Program-made: the position numbers and the translations under genes
Part shown: piece by piece, positions 9,147-16,736 of the stretch
How positions within the stretch are numbered: position 1 is the first letter of the stretch
Layout: every line of letters begins with the position of its first letter
Origin: JAAUTT01 sp038213375
GTDB taxonomy: Bacteria > Bacteroidota > Bacteroidia > Bacteroidales > JAAUTT01
Assembly: GCA_038213375.1 (NCBI GenBank)
Contig: JBBQTB010000031.1
Span: 1 to 64,000, forward strand
DNA: 64,000 nt
Direction of reading: 5' to 3'
The notes under the pieces: generated by a model
Told to the model about the DNA's origin: nothing
What the model saw: the letters and a program-made list of their open reading frames with translations, nothing else
The model's database searches: none

Positions 9147-10925
9147 ATGAATCCAAAAAAACAACGGCAACCTCAGGGAATAAGCTTTTTGAGAAATAAA
9201 ATTATGTTCGTATTTTTTCTGGCAATTTCAATCTCAATAAGCGCTCAACATCTGTCGCCAGATATCAGGTTAAACCAAATTGGTTTTTATCCCGGCAGCG
9301 AAAAGATTGCTGTGCTAGTTAAAGATATTAGCGGCAAATTTTTTATTACCACTCCTGATTTGAATGAGACATTATTTACGGGAGAATTAAGCACCCCTCA
9401 CAAATCGACCTATTCACCCATTATAACAAGGATTGCCGATTTTACCATGTTTCAAAAGGAAGGCACTTATGTTTTATATATTCCGGAAGTTGGATTTTCA
9501 TACCAATTCAATATAAAACCAAAAGTACATAACGATTTGGCAATAGGTTCGCTGAAGTCATATTATTACCAGAGGCTTTCCATACCATTGTCCTATAAAT
9601 ATGCCGGAAAATGGAGCCGACCTGCCGGTCATCCTGATGATAAAGTATTGGTACATACGTCGGCTACAACGAAACAACGGCCTGAAGGCACTGTAATATC
9701 TTCATCAAAAGGCTGGTATGATGCCGGTGATTACAACAAGTATATTGTTAACTCAGGGATTTCAGTGGGTACTTTACTTTCGTTATATGAAGATTTTCCG
9801 GCCTATTGTGACAAAATTGCTGTAAATATTCCCGAAAGCAACAATAGTATTCCAGATTTATTGGATGAAGTATTGTGGAATTTAAGATGGATGCTAACCA
9901 TGCAGGATCCGACTGACGGTGGCGTATATCACAAACTAACAAATGCCGGTTTCGATGCATTTATTGCTCCTGCCGATGCCAGAACGCCAAGATATGTCGT
10001 TCAGAAAAGTACGGCTGCGGCTCTTGACTTTGCTGCGGTTACTGCACAAGCTGTCCGTATCTTTAAAAAATTTGCCAATGAATTACCGGGACTATCCGAC
10101 TCGTGCCTTGCAGCCTCTGAAAAAGCCTGGGATTGGGCTGTGAAAAACCCGGCTGTAATATACAATCAAAAAGCAATGAATACCAGCTTCGATCCCGATA
10201 TTACCACCGGAGAATATGGGGATGGTAATGTATCCGATGAGTTTATATGGGCGGCCTCAGAACTTTATGTTACCACCAAAAAAGAAAGCTATTATAAAGC
10301 TGTGAACCTCTTCCCTGATAACAAAATGCCTGTTCCTTCCTGGGGTGGGGTGCGTTTATTAGGTTATTATACTTTATTACGTTTTGAGAAGGAACTTACC
10401 CCTGTTGCTTCTAAAGGTTTAATCGGATTAAAGAAAAATATGCTTGCATTGGGCGATAGTATTTTAAAAGGTTTTGAAACAAATGCATATATGACTCCGA
10501 TGTGCAATACTGTAAAAAATTTTATGTGGGGAAGTAATTCAGAGGCAGCGAACCAGGCAATTGCACTTATACAAGCATACAAACTCAATAACCATAAAGA
10601 ATACCTGGCAGGAGCTATTCATTTTCTTGATTATATTTTGGGACGCAATGCAACCGGATATTCTTATGTTACAGGTTACGGAAGCAAATCTCCTATGCAT
10701 CCGCACCATCGCCCATCCGCCTCTGATGAAATATTGGATCCTATTCCGGGTTTATTGGTTGGAGGACCTAATCCCGGCAGAAACGATGGTTGTAAATATC
10801 CATCGGTTGTGCCTGATGAGGCTTATTTAGATATCACTGAGTCCTATGCTTCCAACGAAGTAGCGATCAATTGGAATTCACCTTTTATTTATCTGGTGTT
10901 TGCTGTTGAAGCCCTGGCGAAATAA
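9147..10925 (+). CDS. Secreted GH9 endoglucanase (cellulase)
   Basis: 592 residues. A signal peptide follows a short basic N-terminus and ends near ISAQ (about 34). An Ig-like CelD N-terminal domain covers about 37-125 (IRLNQIGFYPGSEKIAVL). The alpha6/alpha6 barrel carries the signature GWYDAGDYNKY with Asp192 and Asp195 as catalytic base candidates, the conserved HPHHRPS loop, and the acid Glu571 in SNEVAINWNSPF. GH9 enzymes hydrolyse internal or processive beta-1,4-glucan bonds. No dockerin or T9SS sorting domain is visible at the C-terminus. Together with the GH5 and GH42 genes it suggests extracellular beta-glucan use, although no SusC/SusD pair is present. Confidence 0.92.
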   Translation: MNPKKQRQPQGISFLRNKIMFVFFLAISISISAQHLSPDIRLNQIGFYPGSEKIAVLVKDISGKFFITTPDLNETLFTGELSTPHKSTYSPIITRIADFTMFQKEGTYVLYIPEVGFSYQFNIKPKVHNDLAIGSLKSYYYQRLSIPLSYKYAGKWSRPAGHPDDKVLVHTSATTKQRPEGTVISSSKGWYDAGDYNKYIVNSGISVGTLLSLYEDFPAYCDKIAVNIPESNNSIPDLLDEVLWNLRWMLTMQDPTDGGVYHKLTNAGFDAFIAPADARTPRYVVQKSTAAALDFAAVTAQAVRIFKKFANELPGLSDSCLAASEKAWDWAVKNPAVIYNQKAMNTSFDPDITTGEYGDGNVSDEFIWAASELYVTTKKESYYKAVNLFPDNKMPVPSWGGVRLLGYYTLLRFEKELTPVASKGLIGLKKNMLALGDSILKGFETNAYMTPMCNTVKNFMWGSNSEAANQAIALIQAYKLNNHKEYLAGAIHFLDYILGRNATGYSYVTGYGSKSPMHPHHRPSASDEILDPIPGLLVGGPNPGRNDGCKYPSVVPDEAYLDITESYASNEVAINWNSPFIYLVFAVEALAK

Positions 10926-10982
10926 TACTAAAAAAAGCATTAATTTAAAATTTCATAATCAGGATAATTAAAACACCAATCA

Positions 10983-11681
10983 ATGAATATAGAAGCTTAT
11001 TTCAAAATTACTTATGGCCTTTATGTGGTTAGCTCCAGAAATGGTAAAAAACTGAATGGGTTTATATCGAATACTGTTTTTCAGGTAACTTCCGAACCTG
11101 CCCAAATAGCAATAGTTTGTAGCAAAGATAATTACACATCAACAGTTATACAAGCTAGCAATGTCTTTGCCATTTCGGCTCTTCGCAAAGAAACCCGTGC
11201 AGATATTATTGGAACATTCGGATATCGTTCAGGAAAGGACTTTGATAAATTCGGCTCCTATTCCTATAAACTTGGAAAAACAGGAACCCCGATCCTTTTG
11301 GATGATGTTATAGCCTGGTTTGAGTGTGAAGTGGTTCAAACAGTGGATATGGGGACTCATTTGTTATTTATTGGGAAACTTATTGATAGTGATCTTATTG
11401 ATGCTACCGCAGACCCACTTACTTATGCATGGTATCGCGATGTTAAAAAAGGGAAGGCTCCCAAAAATGCGCCCACCTATATCGATCCGGAAAAGCTAAA
11501 CCAGCAAGCCGCATCAGTATCTGATAAATATTATTGCACTGCCTGTGGACATATTTACGATCCGGCAATAGGTGATCCGGATTCGGGAATCGCTGCGGGA
11601 ACAAAATTCGAGGATATTCCGGATAACTGGGTTTGTCCCGTTTGTGGCGCTCAAAAATCTGATTTTGAAAAGATTGATTAA
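10983..11681 (+). CDS. High-molecular-weight rubredoxin: flavin reductase-rubredoxin fusion
   Basis: 232 residues in two domains. Residues 1 to about 165 are a flavin reductase-like FMN-binding split barrel (NGKKLNGFISNTVFQVTSEPAQIAIVCSKDNYTS is typical). Residues of about 178-232 are a rubredoxin with both Cys pairs, YYCTACGHIYD and NWVCPVCGAQ, binding one Fe. In anaerobes such proteins pass electrons from NAD(P)H to oxygen- or NO-reducing flavodiiron proteins or to rubrerythrin. The next gene, 38 bp downstream, is rubrerythrin, which strongly suggests that this fusion is its electron donor in peroxide and oxygen detoxification. It is cytoplasmic. Confidence 0.9.
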   Translation: MNIEAYFKITYGLYVVSSRNGKKLNGFISNTVFQVTSEPAQIAIVCSKDNYTSTVIQASNVFAISALRKETRADIIGTFGYRSGKDFDKFGSYSYKLGKTGTPILLDDVIAWFECEVVQTVDMGTHLLFIGKLIDSDLIDATADPLTYAWYRDVKKGKAPKNAPTYIDPEKLNQQAASVSDKYYCTACGHIYDPAIGDPDSGIAAGTKFEDIPDNWVCPVCGAQKSDFEKID

Positions 11682-11719
11682 ATTTTCGATTGAATAATAA
11701 CTTAATAAATTCAAAAATC

Positions 11720-12298
11720 ATGGAACAAAGTCTTAAAGGAACAAAAACCGAACAAAACCTTCTGAAAGCATTTGCTGGAGAATCGCAGGCGCGTAACCGA
11801 TACGAGTTTTTTGTTAAAGTGGCCAGAGAAGAAGGGTATCAGCAAATAGCCAACATATTTCAGAAAACAGCCGATCAGGAAAAGCAGCACGCGAAACGAT
11901 TTTTTAAGTTTCTTGAAGGAGGCGAATGTGAGATAACTGCTACCTATCCATCCGGAAAAATAGGTACAACAGCCGAAAATCTGAAAGCTGCCGCTGCAGG
12001 CGAAAACGAAGAATGGACTTTGCTATATCCTGAATTCGCGAGAGTTGCTCAGGAAGAAGGCTTTCTGCAAGTTTCCACAGCTTTTAAAATGATTGTGAAA
12101 GTGGAAGCTGAGCACGAGAAAAGATATTTGAAATTGCTTAAAAACATTTTAGATGGAACTGTATTTAAAAAGAACGAAAGAGTAAAATGGGTATGTTCCA
12201 ACTGCGGCTATGTTCATGAAGGTGAAAAGGCTCTCGAAAACTGCCCGGCATGTCAACATCCACAAGCATATTTTGAACTGTACGAAGAAAACTATTAA
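11720..12298 (+). CDS. rbr: Rubrerythrin
   Basis: 192 residues from the ATG at 11720, chosen because MEQSLKGTKTEQNLLKAF is the classic rubrerythrin start; an in-frame upstream ATG at 11690 would add ten non-conserved residues. The ferritin-like four-helix domain has the ESQARNRYEFF and EKQHAKRFFKFLEGG motifs that bind the diiron centre. The C-terminal rubredoxin-like domain carries VCSNCGY and CPACQHP. The enzyme reduces hydrogen peroxide in the cytoplasm of anaerobes. It forms a two-gene unit with the flavin reductase-rubredoxin fusion just upstream. Confidence 0.95.
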   Translation: MEQSLKGTKTEQNLLKAFAGESQARNRYEFFVKVAREEGYQQIANIFQKTADQEKQHAKRFFKFLEGGECEITATYPSGKIGTTAENLKAAAAGENEEWTLLYPEFARVAQEEGFLQVSTAFKMIVKVEAEHEKRYLKLLKNILDGTVFKKNERVKWVCSNCGYVHEGEKALENCPACQHPQAYFELYEENY

Positions 12299-12432
12299 CA
12301 TTTTTAAAGTGGAACGGGTCAGGTTGTTTTTATTTTTCTGAAACAATACCACCATTTAACTTATTCAGAACCCGAAGTGTCAATATAGTATATCTTTAAG
12401 GGGAATTATTTTACTGAAAACACCATTGTTTT

Positions 12433-13314
12433 ATGTATTACACGCACAAATGCAAGTTAATTAATTGTTATAATGGGTGTATTCTTTTGTTATTTTTTAT
12501 TTTCAGTATAAATGAATCTGTTAGCTCTCAAAATGCGGAAGACTTTGCAAATCGAACATTTTTAAAAAAGTTGAACCACGACTCCTCATATTTGACTTTA
12601 AAGAGAAGGATAGTTTCCGAATTTGGTCATACAAAACCAGGACGCTGGGGACAGTTCGTGAAAGGAGTAAATGAAAATTTATCTACAAAATTAAAATACA
12701 TAGCTTTTACATTCGATGCTTGTGGTGGCGAAAAGGGATATGGTTATGATAAAGAGCTTATTGACTTTATGCATTCCGAAAAAGTCCCGGCAACATTGTT
12801 TGTAACGGGAATGTGGATTGATAGACATTTTACCACCTTTTTAAACCTAAGCAGTGATACCCTTTTTGAGATTGAGAACCATGGGTTAAACCACAAGCCT
12901 TGCTCGATCGATGGGGAAAGCAAATATGGTATTCATGGCACTGCAAATGCAGAAGAAGCATTTGATGAGATAGAAGGCAATGCCCGCAAAATAGAAGCTA
13001 TTACAAATCATAAACCCCGTTACTTTCGCTCGGCCACTGCCTTTATTGATGAAGCTTGTGTCCGCATGACCGGTGAATTAGGCATTACAACTGTCAGTTT
13101 TCAGGTTCTTTCGGGCGATGCCATTGCTTTTTTACCCGACTCAGTGATAGTGCATAATGTTCTGAAAGACATCCGGCCGGGAGTAATAATTATAATGCAC
13201 TTTAATCACCCCGCGTGGCATACATCCGAAGCAATGCACAAAATTATCCCCAAACTGAGGCTTCAGGGATATCAATTTGTGAAATTAAATAAATTTGCCT
13301 TAATAAGTCATTAA
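12433..13314 (+). CDS. Secreted polysaccharide deacetylase (NodB-like)
   Basis: 293 residues with a signal-like hydrophobic segment at about 17-33. The NodB homology domain begins at YIAFTFDACGGEKGYGYDKEL, where the usual TFDDGP is replaced by TFDACGG, a known variant. Later blocks are VPATLFVTGMWID, ENHGLNHKPCS (metal-binding histidines) and YFRSATAFID, and the domain ends with PGVIIIMHFNHP. It should remove N- or O-acetyl groups from a cell-wall or extracellular glycan. It is followed by a hairpin terminator. The substrate is unknown. Confidence 0.85.
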   Translation: MYYTHKCKLINCYNGCILLLFFIFSINESVSSQNAEDFANRTFLKKLNHDSSYLTLKRRIVSEFGHTKPGRWGQFVKGVNENLSTKLKYIAFTFDACGGEKGYGYDKELIDFMHSEKVPATLFVTGMWIDRHFTTFLNLSSDTLFEIENHGLNHKPCSIDGESKYGIHGTANAEEAFDEIEGNARKIEAITNHKPRYFRSATAFIDEACVRMTGELGITTVSFQVLSGDAIAFLPDSVIVHNVLKDIRPGVIIIMHFNHPAWHTSEAMHKIIPKLRLQGYQFVKLNKFALISH

Positions 13315-13397
13315 TATAAAATGCATTATGATTAATATAAAACGAAAACTTTATCTTAATGTTTGACTTTATGCACCAATGTTAACAGATAAAATGC

Positions 13398-13463
13398 AAA
13401 GGTTGTCTCAAACCACGATTTGAAAAATTCTGTGGAAAATGGTTTTTTAAGACAACCTTTTTT
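13398..13463 (+). terminator. Terminator after the deacetylase gene
   Basis: Arm AAAGGTTGTCT (13398-13408) pairs with AGACAACCTTT (13450-13460), with an inner CCAC/GTGG pairing in the loop. Six T residues (13458-13463) follow the stem on the plus strand. It separates this gene from the convergent sulfur operon. Confidence 0.65.
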
Positions 13464-13477
13464 AATAGGTATGAATT

Positions 13478-13984
13478 TTATGTGAAGATAATCTGTGTTC
13501 CGATGCCACCGGACATTTCGTAAAGCTGACCCACAGTAATGATATCCGTTACCTCTTCGGTAAAGTCATCTTTGGTTAATTTAAACATGTCGGCAGCCAG
13601 CTTGCAGGCAAAAATTTCTCCACCACCGGCGACTATCATTTCAAGAAATTCTTTTACTGGTGGAATGTCGAGTTTTTCCATCTGGCTTTTCATCATAGCC
13701 GAAACACCGGCTTCAACACCTGGCAATACGCCCAGCAGCGTTGGAAATGAGAGCCCTCCGGGCATACGCATTGCGGGGTTACCAATTGTAGCTGTATGGA
13801 GGCTGTTCATTTGTTTTTTTGTTATGGCATCAAGCCCAAAAAATGTAAAAAATAACTTGGCTTCAATACCTTCCATAACTGCGCCATTGGCCATAATTAA
13901 TGCGGCATATACATCTTCGATATTCCCTTTGGCACAGATAATTAATACTTTTTTTAATGGATATTCTTCTTTTTGAGTTGTCAT
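13478..13984 (-). CDS. DsrE/DsrF/DrsH-like family protein
   Basis: 168 residues. The N-terminal Rossmann-like strand KKVLIICAKGNIEDVYAALIMANGA, the AKLFFTFFGLDAI strand and a Cys in GGGEIFACKLAADMF (the family's sulfur-carrier cysteine position) match the DsrE/DsrF/DrsH-like group. These cytoplasmic proteins bind persulfide sulfur and hand it on in sulfur relay or sulfur-oxidising pathways. It is the last gene of a three-gene minus-strand unit with a TusE-like protein (18 bp upstream) and an SQR-like flavoprotein, so a joint role in handling sulfane sulfur is likely. Confidence 0.85.
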   Translation of the reverse strand: MTTQKEEYPLKKVLIICAKGNIEDVYAALIMANGAVMEGIEAKLFFTFFGLDAITKKQMNSLHTATIGNPAMRMPGGLSFPTLLGVLPGVEAGVSAMMKSQMEKLDIPPVKEFLEMIVAGGGEIFACKLAADMFKLTKDDFTEEVTDIITVGQLYEMSGGIGTQIIFT

Positions 13985-14002
13985 AATGTAAGTTTTAATG
14001 GT

Positions 14003-14314
14003 TTATACACAACTAACCGGCTTTGGTATACCTGCCAGTTTCGATGAAATTTTAAGAGGTCCTCCGGGAAAAAGTGTATACAAACCTTTGATGTCTGTAA
14101 TGCCGGAATTGCCTACCTTACGGATGGTAAGCAGTTCTCCTGTTTTTTGTTTTTGACGCAAGTAATCAATTACTTCAAAATGTTTATCAGTTAATTCAAT
14201 GTTAAATTCTTTGGCCATTTCAACCGCCATTTCCTTAGTCCATTGATTAAGGTCTTCGAAATAACCTTCGGCGTTCACTTTTATAGTTACGCCCGCTAAT
14301 AATTTTTCTGCCAT
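14003..14314 (-). CDS. TusE/DsrC-family sulfur relay protein
   Basis: 103 residues from the ATG at 14314; an earlier in-frame ATG at 14353 would add thirteen residues outside the family alignment. The protein has the DsrC/TusE pattern: VKVNAEGYFEDLNQWTKEMA at the start and a flexible C-terminal arm ending FPGGPLKISSKLAGIPKPVSCV. The penultimate cysteine (CysA) is present, but the second arm cysteine typical of dissimilatory DsrC is replaced by serine (KISSK). This makes it TusE-like: a single-thiol sulfur carrier rather than a trisulfide-forming DsrC. Its partners are the flanking DsrE-like and SQR-like genes. Confidence 0.85.
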   Translation of the reverse strand: MAEKLLAGVTIKVNAEGYFEDLNQWTKEMAVEMAKEFNIELTDKHFEVIDYLRQKQKTGELLTIRKVGNSGITDIKGLYTLFPGGPLKISSKLAGIPKPVSCV

Positions 14315-14375
14315 AATATTGAATTTAAATATTTGTTTTCTAATTAGAGCCAAAAGCCAAGAACCCCTAACTCAA

Positions 14376-15614
14376 CTACTTTACCACCCTGTTTTTTCCC
14401 GACATACTCATTTGGTTACTTACAGGCAATGGACGGGCTTTTAAAAGAATATACCAGTATATCCACCGAAACATTAATTTGCCCCAATGATTTATACGAG
14501 TAATGGATAATAATTTAAATGGGCCAATACCCGCAAGAGGATAAGTGCCGGGCAATGGTTCGGTATCATAGTTAAAATCAACCAGAGTTGCCTTTCCATA
14601 GCCGGTTTCGATATAGCAATTAGAGTGTCCATCAAATTTTGCTTCGAGAGGTTTCCCATTGATAGCGCTCATGATGTTGTCGAAAAGCACATCGGCAGCA
14701 AAGTGCGCCACCGAACCGGCTTTAGAGGTTGGAATAGCTGCGGCATCTCCAACAGCAAATATATTATTGTATAGCTCATGTTGCAATGTATGTTTGTTTA
14801 CAGGCACAAAATTAAGGTCATCGCCCAAACCGCTGCGTTCAATCATATCATCACCTTTATTAACAGGAACGATTACCAGAACATCAAAGGGTACTTCCTT
14901 ACCATCGTATGATATTAATGTTTTAGTGTCATTGTCAATACGTTCAATGTAAAAATCGGTAACAATCTTTATTCCTTTTTTTACTAATACTTCTGTAAGC
15001 ACATCGCTGCAAACAGGTTTGGTAAATGCACCCGACAAAGGAGTTACAAACGTAATGTCTATCTTTTCGCGCATTCTTTTTTTCTCAAAAAATGCTTCGG
15101 CAAGACAAACAAATTCGATAGGGGCAACAGGGCATTTAAATGGCAATTCGGTAATAGCCATAACCAGTTTACCACCTTTCCAGGTTTTAAAAAATTCGAA
15201 TAATGCGAGAGATCCTTCGAATGTGTAGAAATCAAAAATATTTTTATAGTACAGCTTGTCTTTTAAGCCTAGTGTCTCATCTGGCTTAAGTTGTGCACCG
15301 GTGGCAATAATCAAAAAATCGTAATCCAACGATTTGTTTTTTGCAAGGAGAACATGGTTCTTAGTGGGTTCAATCTTATCAATATCAGTATAAATGACAT
15401 TAACACCAGATGGCAGAAAACTAGCTTTACGTTTTATAACATCGCTTTCGGAATAACTTCCAAATGGGATAAACAGAAATCCCGGTTGATAGTAATGTTT
15501 CTTTTCGCGATCAACGAGAGTAATATTCCATATTTTAGCAGGCAAAGCCTTACGAAGCTTATTCGCCATGATGGTTCCCGCTGTTCCCGCACCAAGAATA
15601 ACTATATTTTTCAT
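14376..15614 (-). CDS. Sulfide:quinone oxidoreductase-like FAD flavoprotein
   Basis: 412 residues. The FAD motif GAGTAGTIMANKLRK lies at the start, the second nucleotide motif is near FLIIATGAQLKPDE, and the FAD-contacting NIFAVGDAAAIPTSK is about residue 290. A cysteine sits in FKCPVAPIEFV, at the position used in SQR-type enzymes. The C-terminal amphipathic segment (HWGKLMFRWIYWYILLKAR) would anchor it to the membrane face and quinone pool. The probable reaction is oxidation of sulfide or a related sulfur donor with quinone reduction. It is first in the operon with TusE and DsrE homologues and is transcribed divergently from a Crp/Fnr regulator. Confidence 0.82.
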   Translation of the reverse strand: MKNIVILGAGTAGTIMANKLRKALPAKIWNITLVDREKKHYYQPGFLFIPFGSYSESDVIKRKASFLPSGVNVIYTDIDKIEPTKNHVLLAKNKSLDYDFLIIATGAQLKPDETLGLKDKLYYKNIFDFYTFEGSLALFEFFKTWKGGKLVMAITELPFKCPVAPIEFVCLAEAFFEKKRMREKIDITFVTPLSGAFTKPVCSDVLTEVLVKKGIKIVTDFYIERIDNDTKTLISYDGKEVPFDVLVIVPVNKGDDMIERSGLGDDLNFVPVNKHTLQHELYNNIFAVGDAAAIPTSKAGSVAHFAADVLFDNIMSAINGKPLEAKFDGHSNCYIETGYGKATLVDFNYDTEPLPGTYPLAGIGPFKLLSITRINHWGKLMFRWIYWYILLKARPLPVSNQMSMSGKNRVVK

Positions 15615-15711
15615 TTTTTATCGTTGTTTAGTGATTAAATTTCAATTGAAAATCCTTTTTTCGCAAGAAATCAAGTAGCTTTTACTTGGTACTATTATTA
15701 TAGTTTTTAAC

Positions 15712-15727
15712 TGTGAAAGTTTTCACA
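15712..15727. promoter_or_regulatory. CRP-type operator palindrome
   Basis: TGTGAAAGTTTTCACA has perfect half sites TGTGA-N6-TCACA, the classic Crp-family consensus. It lies 98 bp upstream of the SQR-like gene and 157 bp upstream of the divergent Crp/Fnr regulator gene, which is the obvious candidate to bind it. Confidence 0.7.
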
Positions 15728-15766
15728 AATGTATCACCAAAAAATCGGGTTTATTTTTTTCAGGTT

Positions 15767-15797
15767 ATGATATATATCAAATTATGATAAACATCAT
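15767..15797. promoter_or_regulatory. Two FNR-type palindromes in tandem
   Basis: ATGATATATATCAA (15767-15780) is one mismatch from the FNR consensus TTGAT-N4-ATCAA. ATGATAAACATCAT (15784-15797) has perfect ATGAT/ATCAT arms. Their centres are 17 bp apart. Both sit in the divergent promoter region of the sulfur operon and the Crp/Fnr regulator. Confidence 0.6.
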
Positions 15798-15834
15798 TTT
15801 AGAGCGATGTGGTATGGAATTTGGATTGTTACTC

Positions 15835-15863
15835 TTTGCTCAGCAATATTTATGCTATATTTA
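15835..15863 (+). promoter_or_regulatory. Candidate promoter of the Crp/Fnr regulator
   Basis: TTTG (15835-15838), 17 bp, then TATATTTA (15856-15863), a one-mismatch TAnnTTTG box, 21 bp before the start codon. Confidence 0.45.
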
Positions 15864-15878
15864 CATGCTTGTATGTAA
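15861..15878. promoter_or_regulatory. Inverted repeat in the leader of the Crp/Fnr gene
   Basis: TTACAT-GCTTGT-ATGTAA is perfectly symmetric in both arms with a 6-bp centre. It overlaps the end of the -7 box and the likely transcription start, where a bound dimer would block its own gene. This suggests autorepression; it could also be a separate regulator's site. Confidence 0.45.
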
Positions 15879-15884
15879 GATACC

Positions 15885-16568
15885 ATGGATAACTGTAACT
15901 GCCAGGGATGCGAATTGAAATCACTATTCTTCGAAAATGTAAGTGCATTGGAGATAGAATCGATTTGTATGCGCAAAACCCAATTTAATTATAAAAAGGG
16001 CGATTTGATAATTCATGAGGGAGACGAAATTAAGTATTTTATATACCTGAAAGAAGGATTGGTAAAGCTTTTTAGGAAAGGCACAAACAATAAAGAACAG
16101 ATTATTTGTTTTGGTCTGCCTCTCGATTTTGTTAGTTTGTTAAGCATATTTTCTGAAAAACAGTATAACTATTCAGTTGCGGCTATTGAAGATTCGGTTA
16201 CTTGCAACATCGATCTCACTGAAATTAAAAATATTGCCCTCCATAACGGCCTGTTTACTTTGAATATTATGGAAAAAATTAACAAAGCAAGCGATCGGAT
16301 TATTCTTGATTTTTTGGAGGTTAAGCAAAAACGATTGAATGGCAGAATTGCTTATATCCTCTTATACTTTTCGAAGGTAGTGTATAAAAATAGCATTTTC
16401 GATTTGCCGGTTTCTCGAAAGGAAATTGCCGAGTACATTGGAATGACAGTAGAAAATGTGATTCGGACACTCTCAGAGTTCAGAAAAGATCACATTATTA
16501 AAATTTATGGTTCATGCATTGAAATTGTTGATATGGAACGCCTTGAACGAATTTCTGAATTAAGTTAA
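15885..16568 (+). CDS. Crp/Fnr-family transcriptional regulator
   Basis: 227 residues. An N-terminal cysteine cluster CNCQGC (residues 4, 6, 9) precedes the cyclic-nucleotide-binding-like beta roll (FNYKKGDLIIHEGDEIKYFIYLKEGLVKLF). The long dimer helix follows, then a winged helix-turn-helix with recognition helix in PVSRKEIAEYIGMTVENVIRTLSEFRKD. The N-terminal cysteines could ligate an Fe-S cluster or sense thiols, but the FNR four-cysteine pattern is not complete within the N-terminus; other cysteines lie in IICFG and VTCNID. It is divergent from the SQR-like sulfur operon, and both promoters share CRP/FNR-type palindromes, so it probably controls that operon and itself. Confidence 0.9.
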   Translation: MDNCNCQGCELKSLFFENVSALEIESICMRKTQFNYKKGDLIIHEGDEIKYFIYLKEGLVKLFRKGTNNKEQIICFGLPLDFVSLLSIFSEKQYNYSVAAIEDSVTCNIDLTEIKNIALHNGLFTLNIMEKINKASDRIILDFLEVKQKRLNGRIAYILLYFSKVVYKNSIFDLPVSRKEIAEYIGMTVENVIRTLSEFRKDHIIKIYGSCIEIVDMERLERISELS

Positions 16569-16681
16569 TAAACGGGTCGAAAGATAAAAATGATTTTGAC
16601 ATTATTTTTCGTAGTCGCAGAAATCCAAAATTGTACATATTGTTTGGTAAAACTTAAAAATCCAAATTGAATATCAATTTA

Positions 16682-16712
16682 GTTGGTCGTTCCCTTAAAA
16701 TAGATACCTTTA
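16682..16712 (+). promoter_or_regulatory. Candidate promoter of the hybrid sensor kinase
   Basis: GTTG (16682-16685), 19 bp, then TACCTTTA (16705-16712), a one-mismatch match to TAnnTTTG, 24 bp before the ATG. Confidence 0.35.
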
Positions 16713-16736
16713 AATGGTAAATGTATATGATTTTAA

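Noticed and set aside
14003..14314. Dissimilatory DsrC protein
   Set aside because: Only the penultimate cysteine is present; the second arm cysteine is serine and no dsrAB genes are seen, so it is TusE-like.
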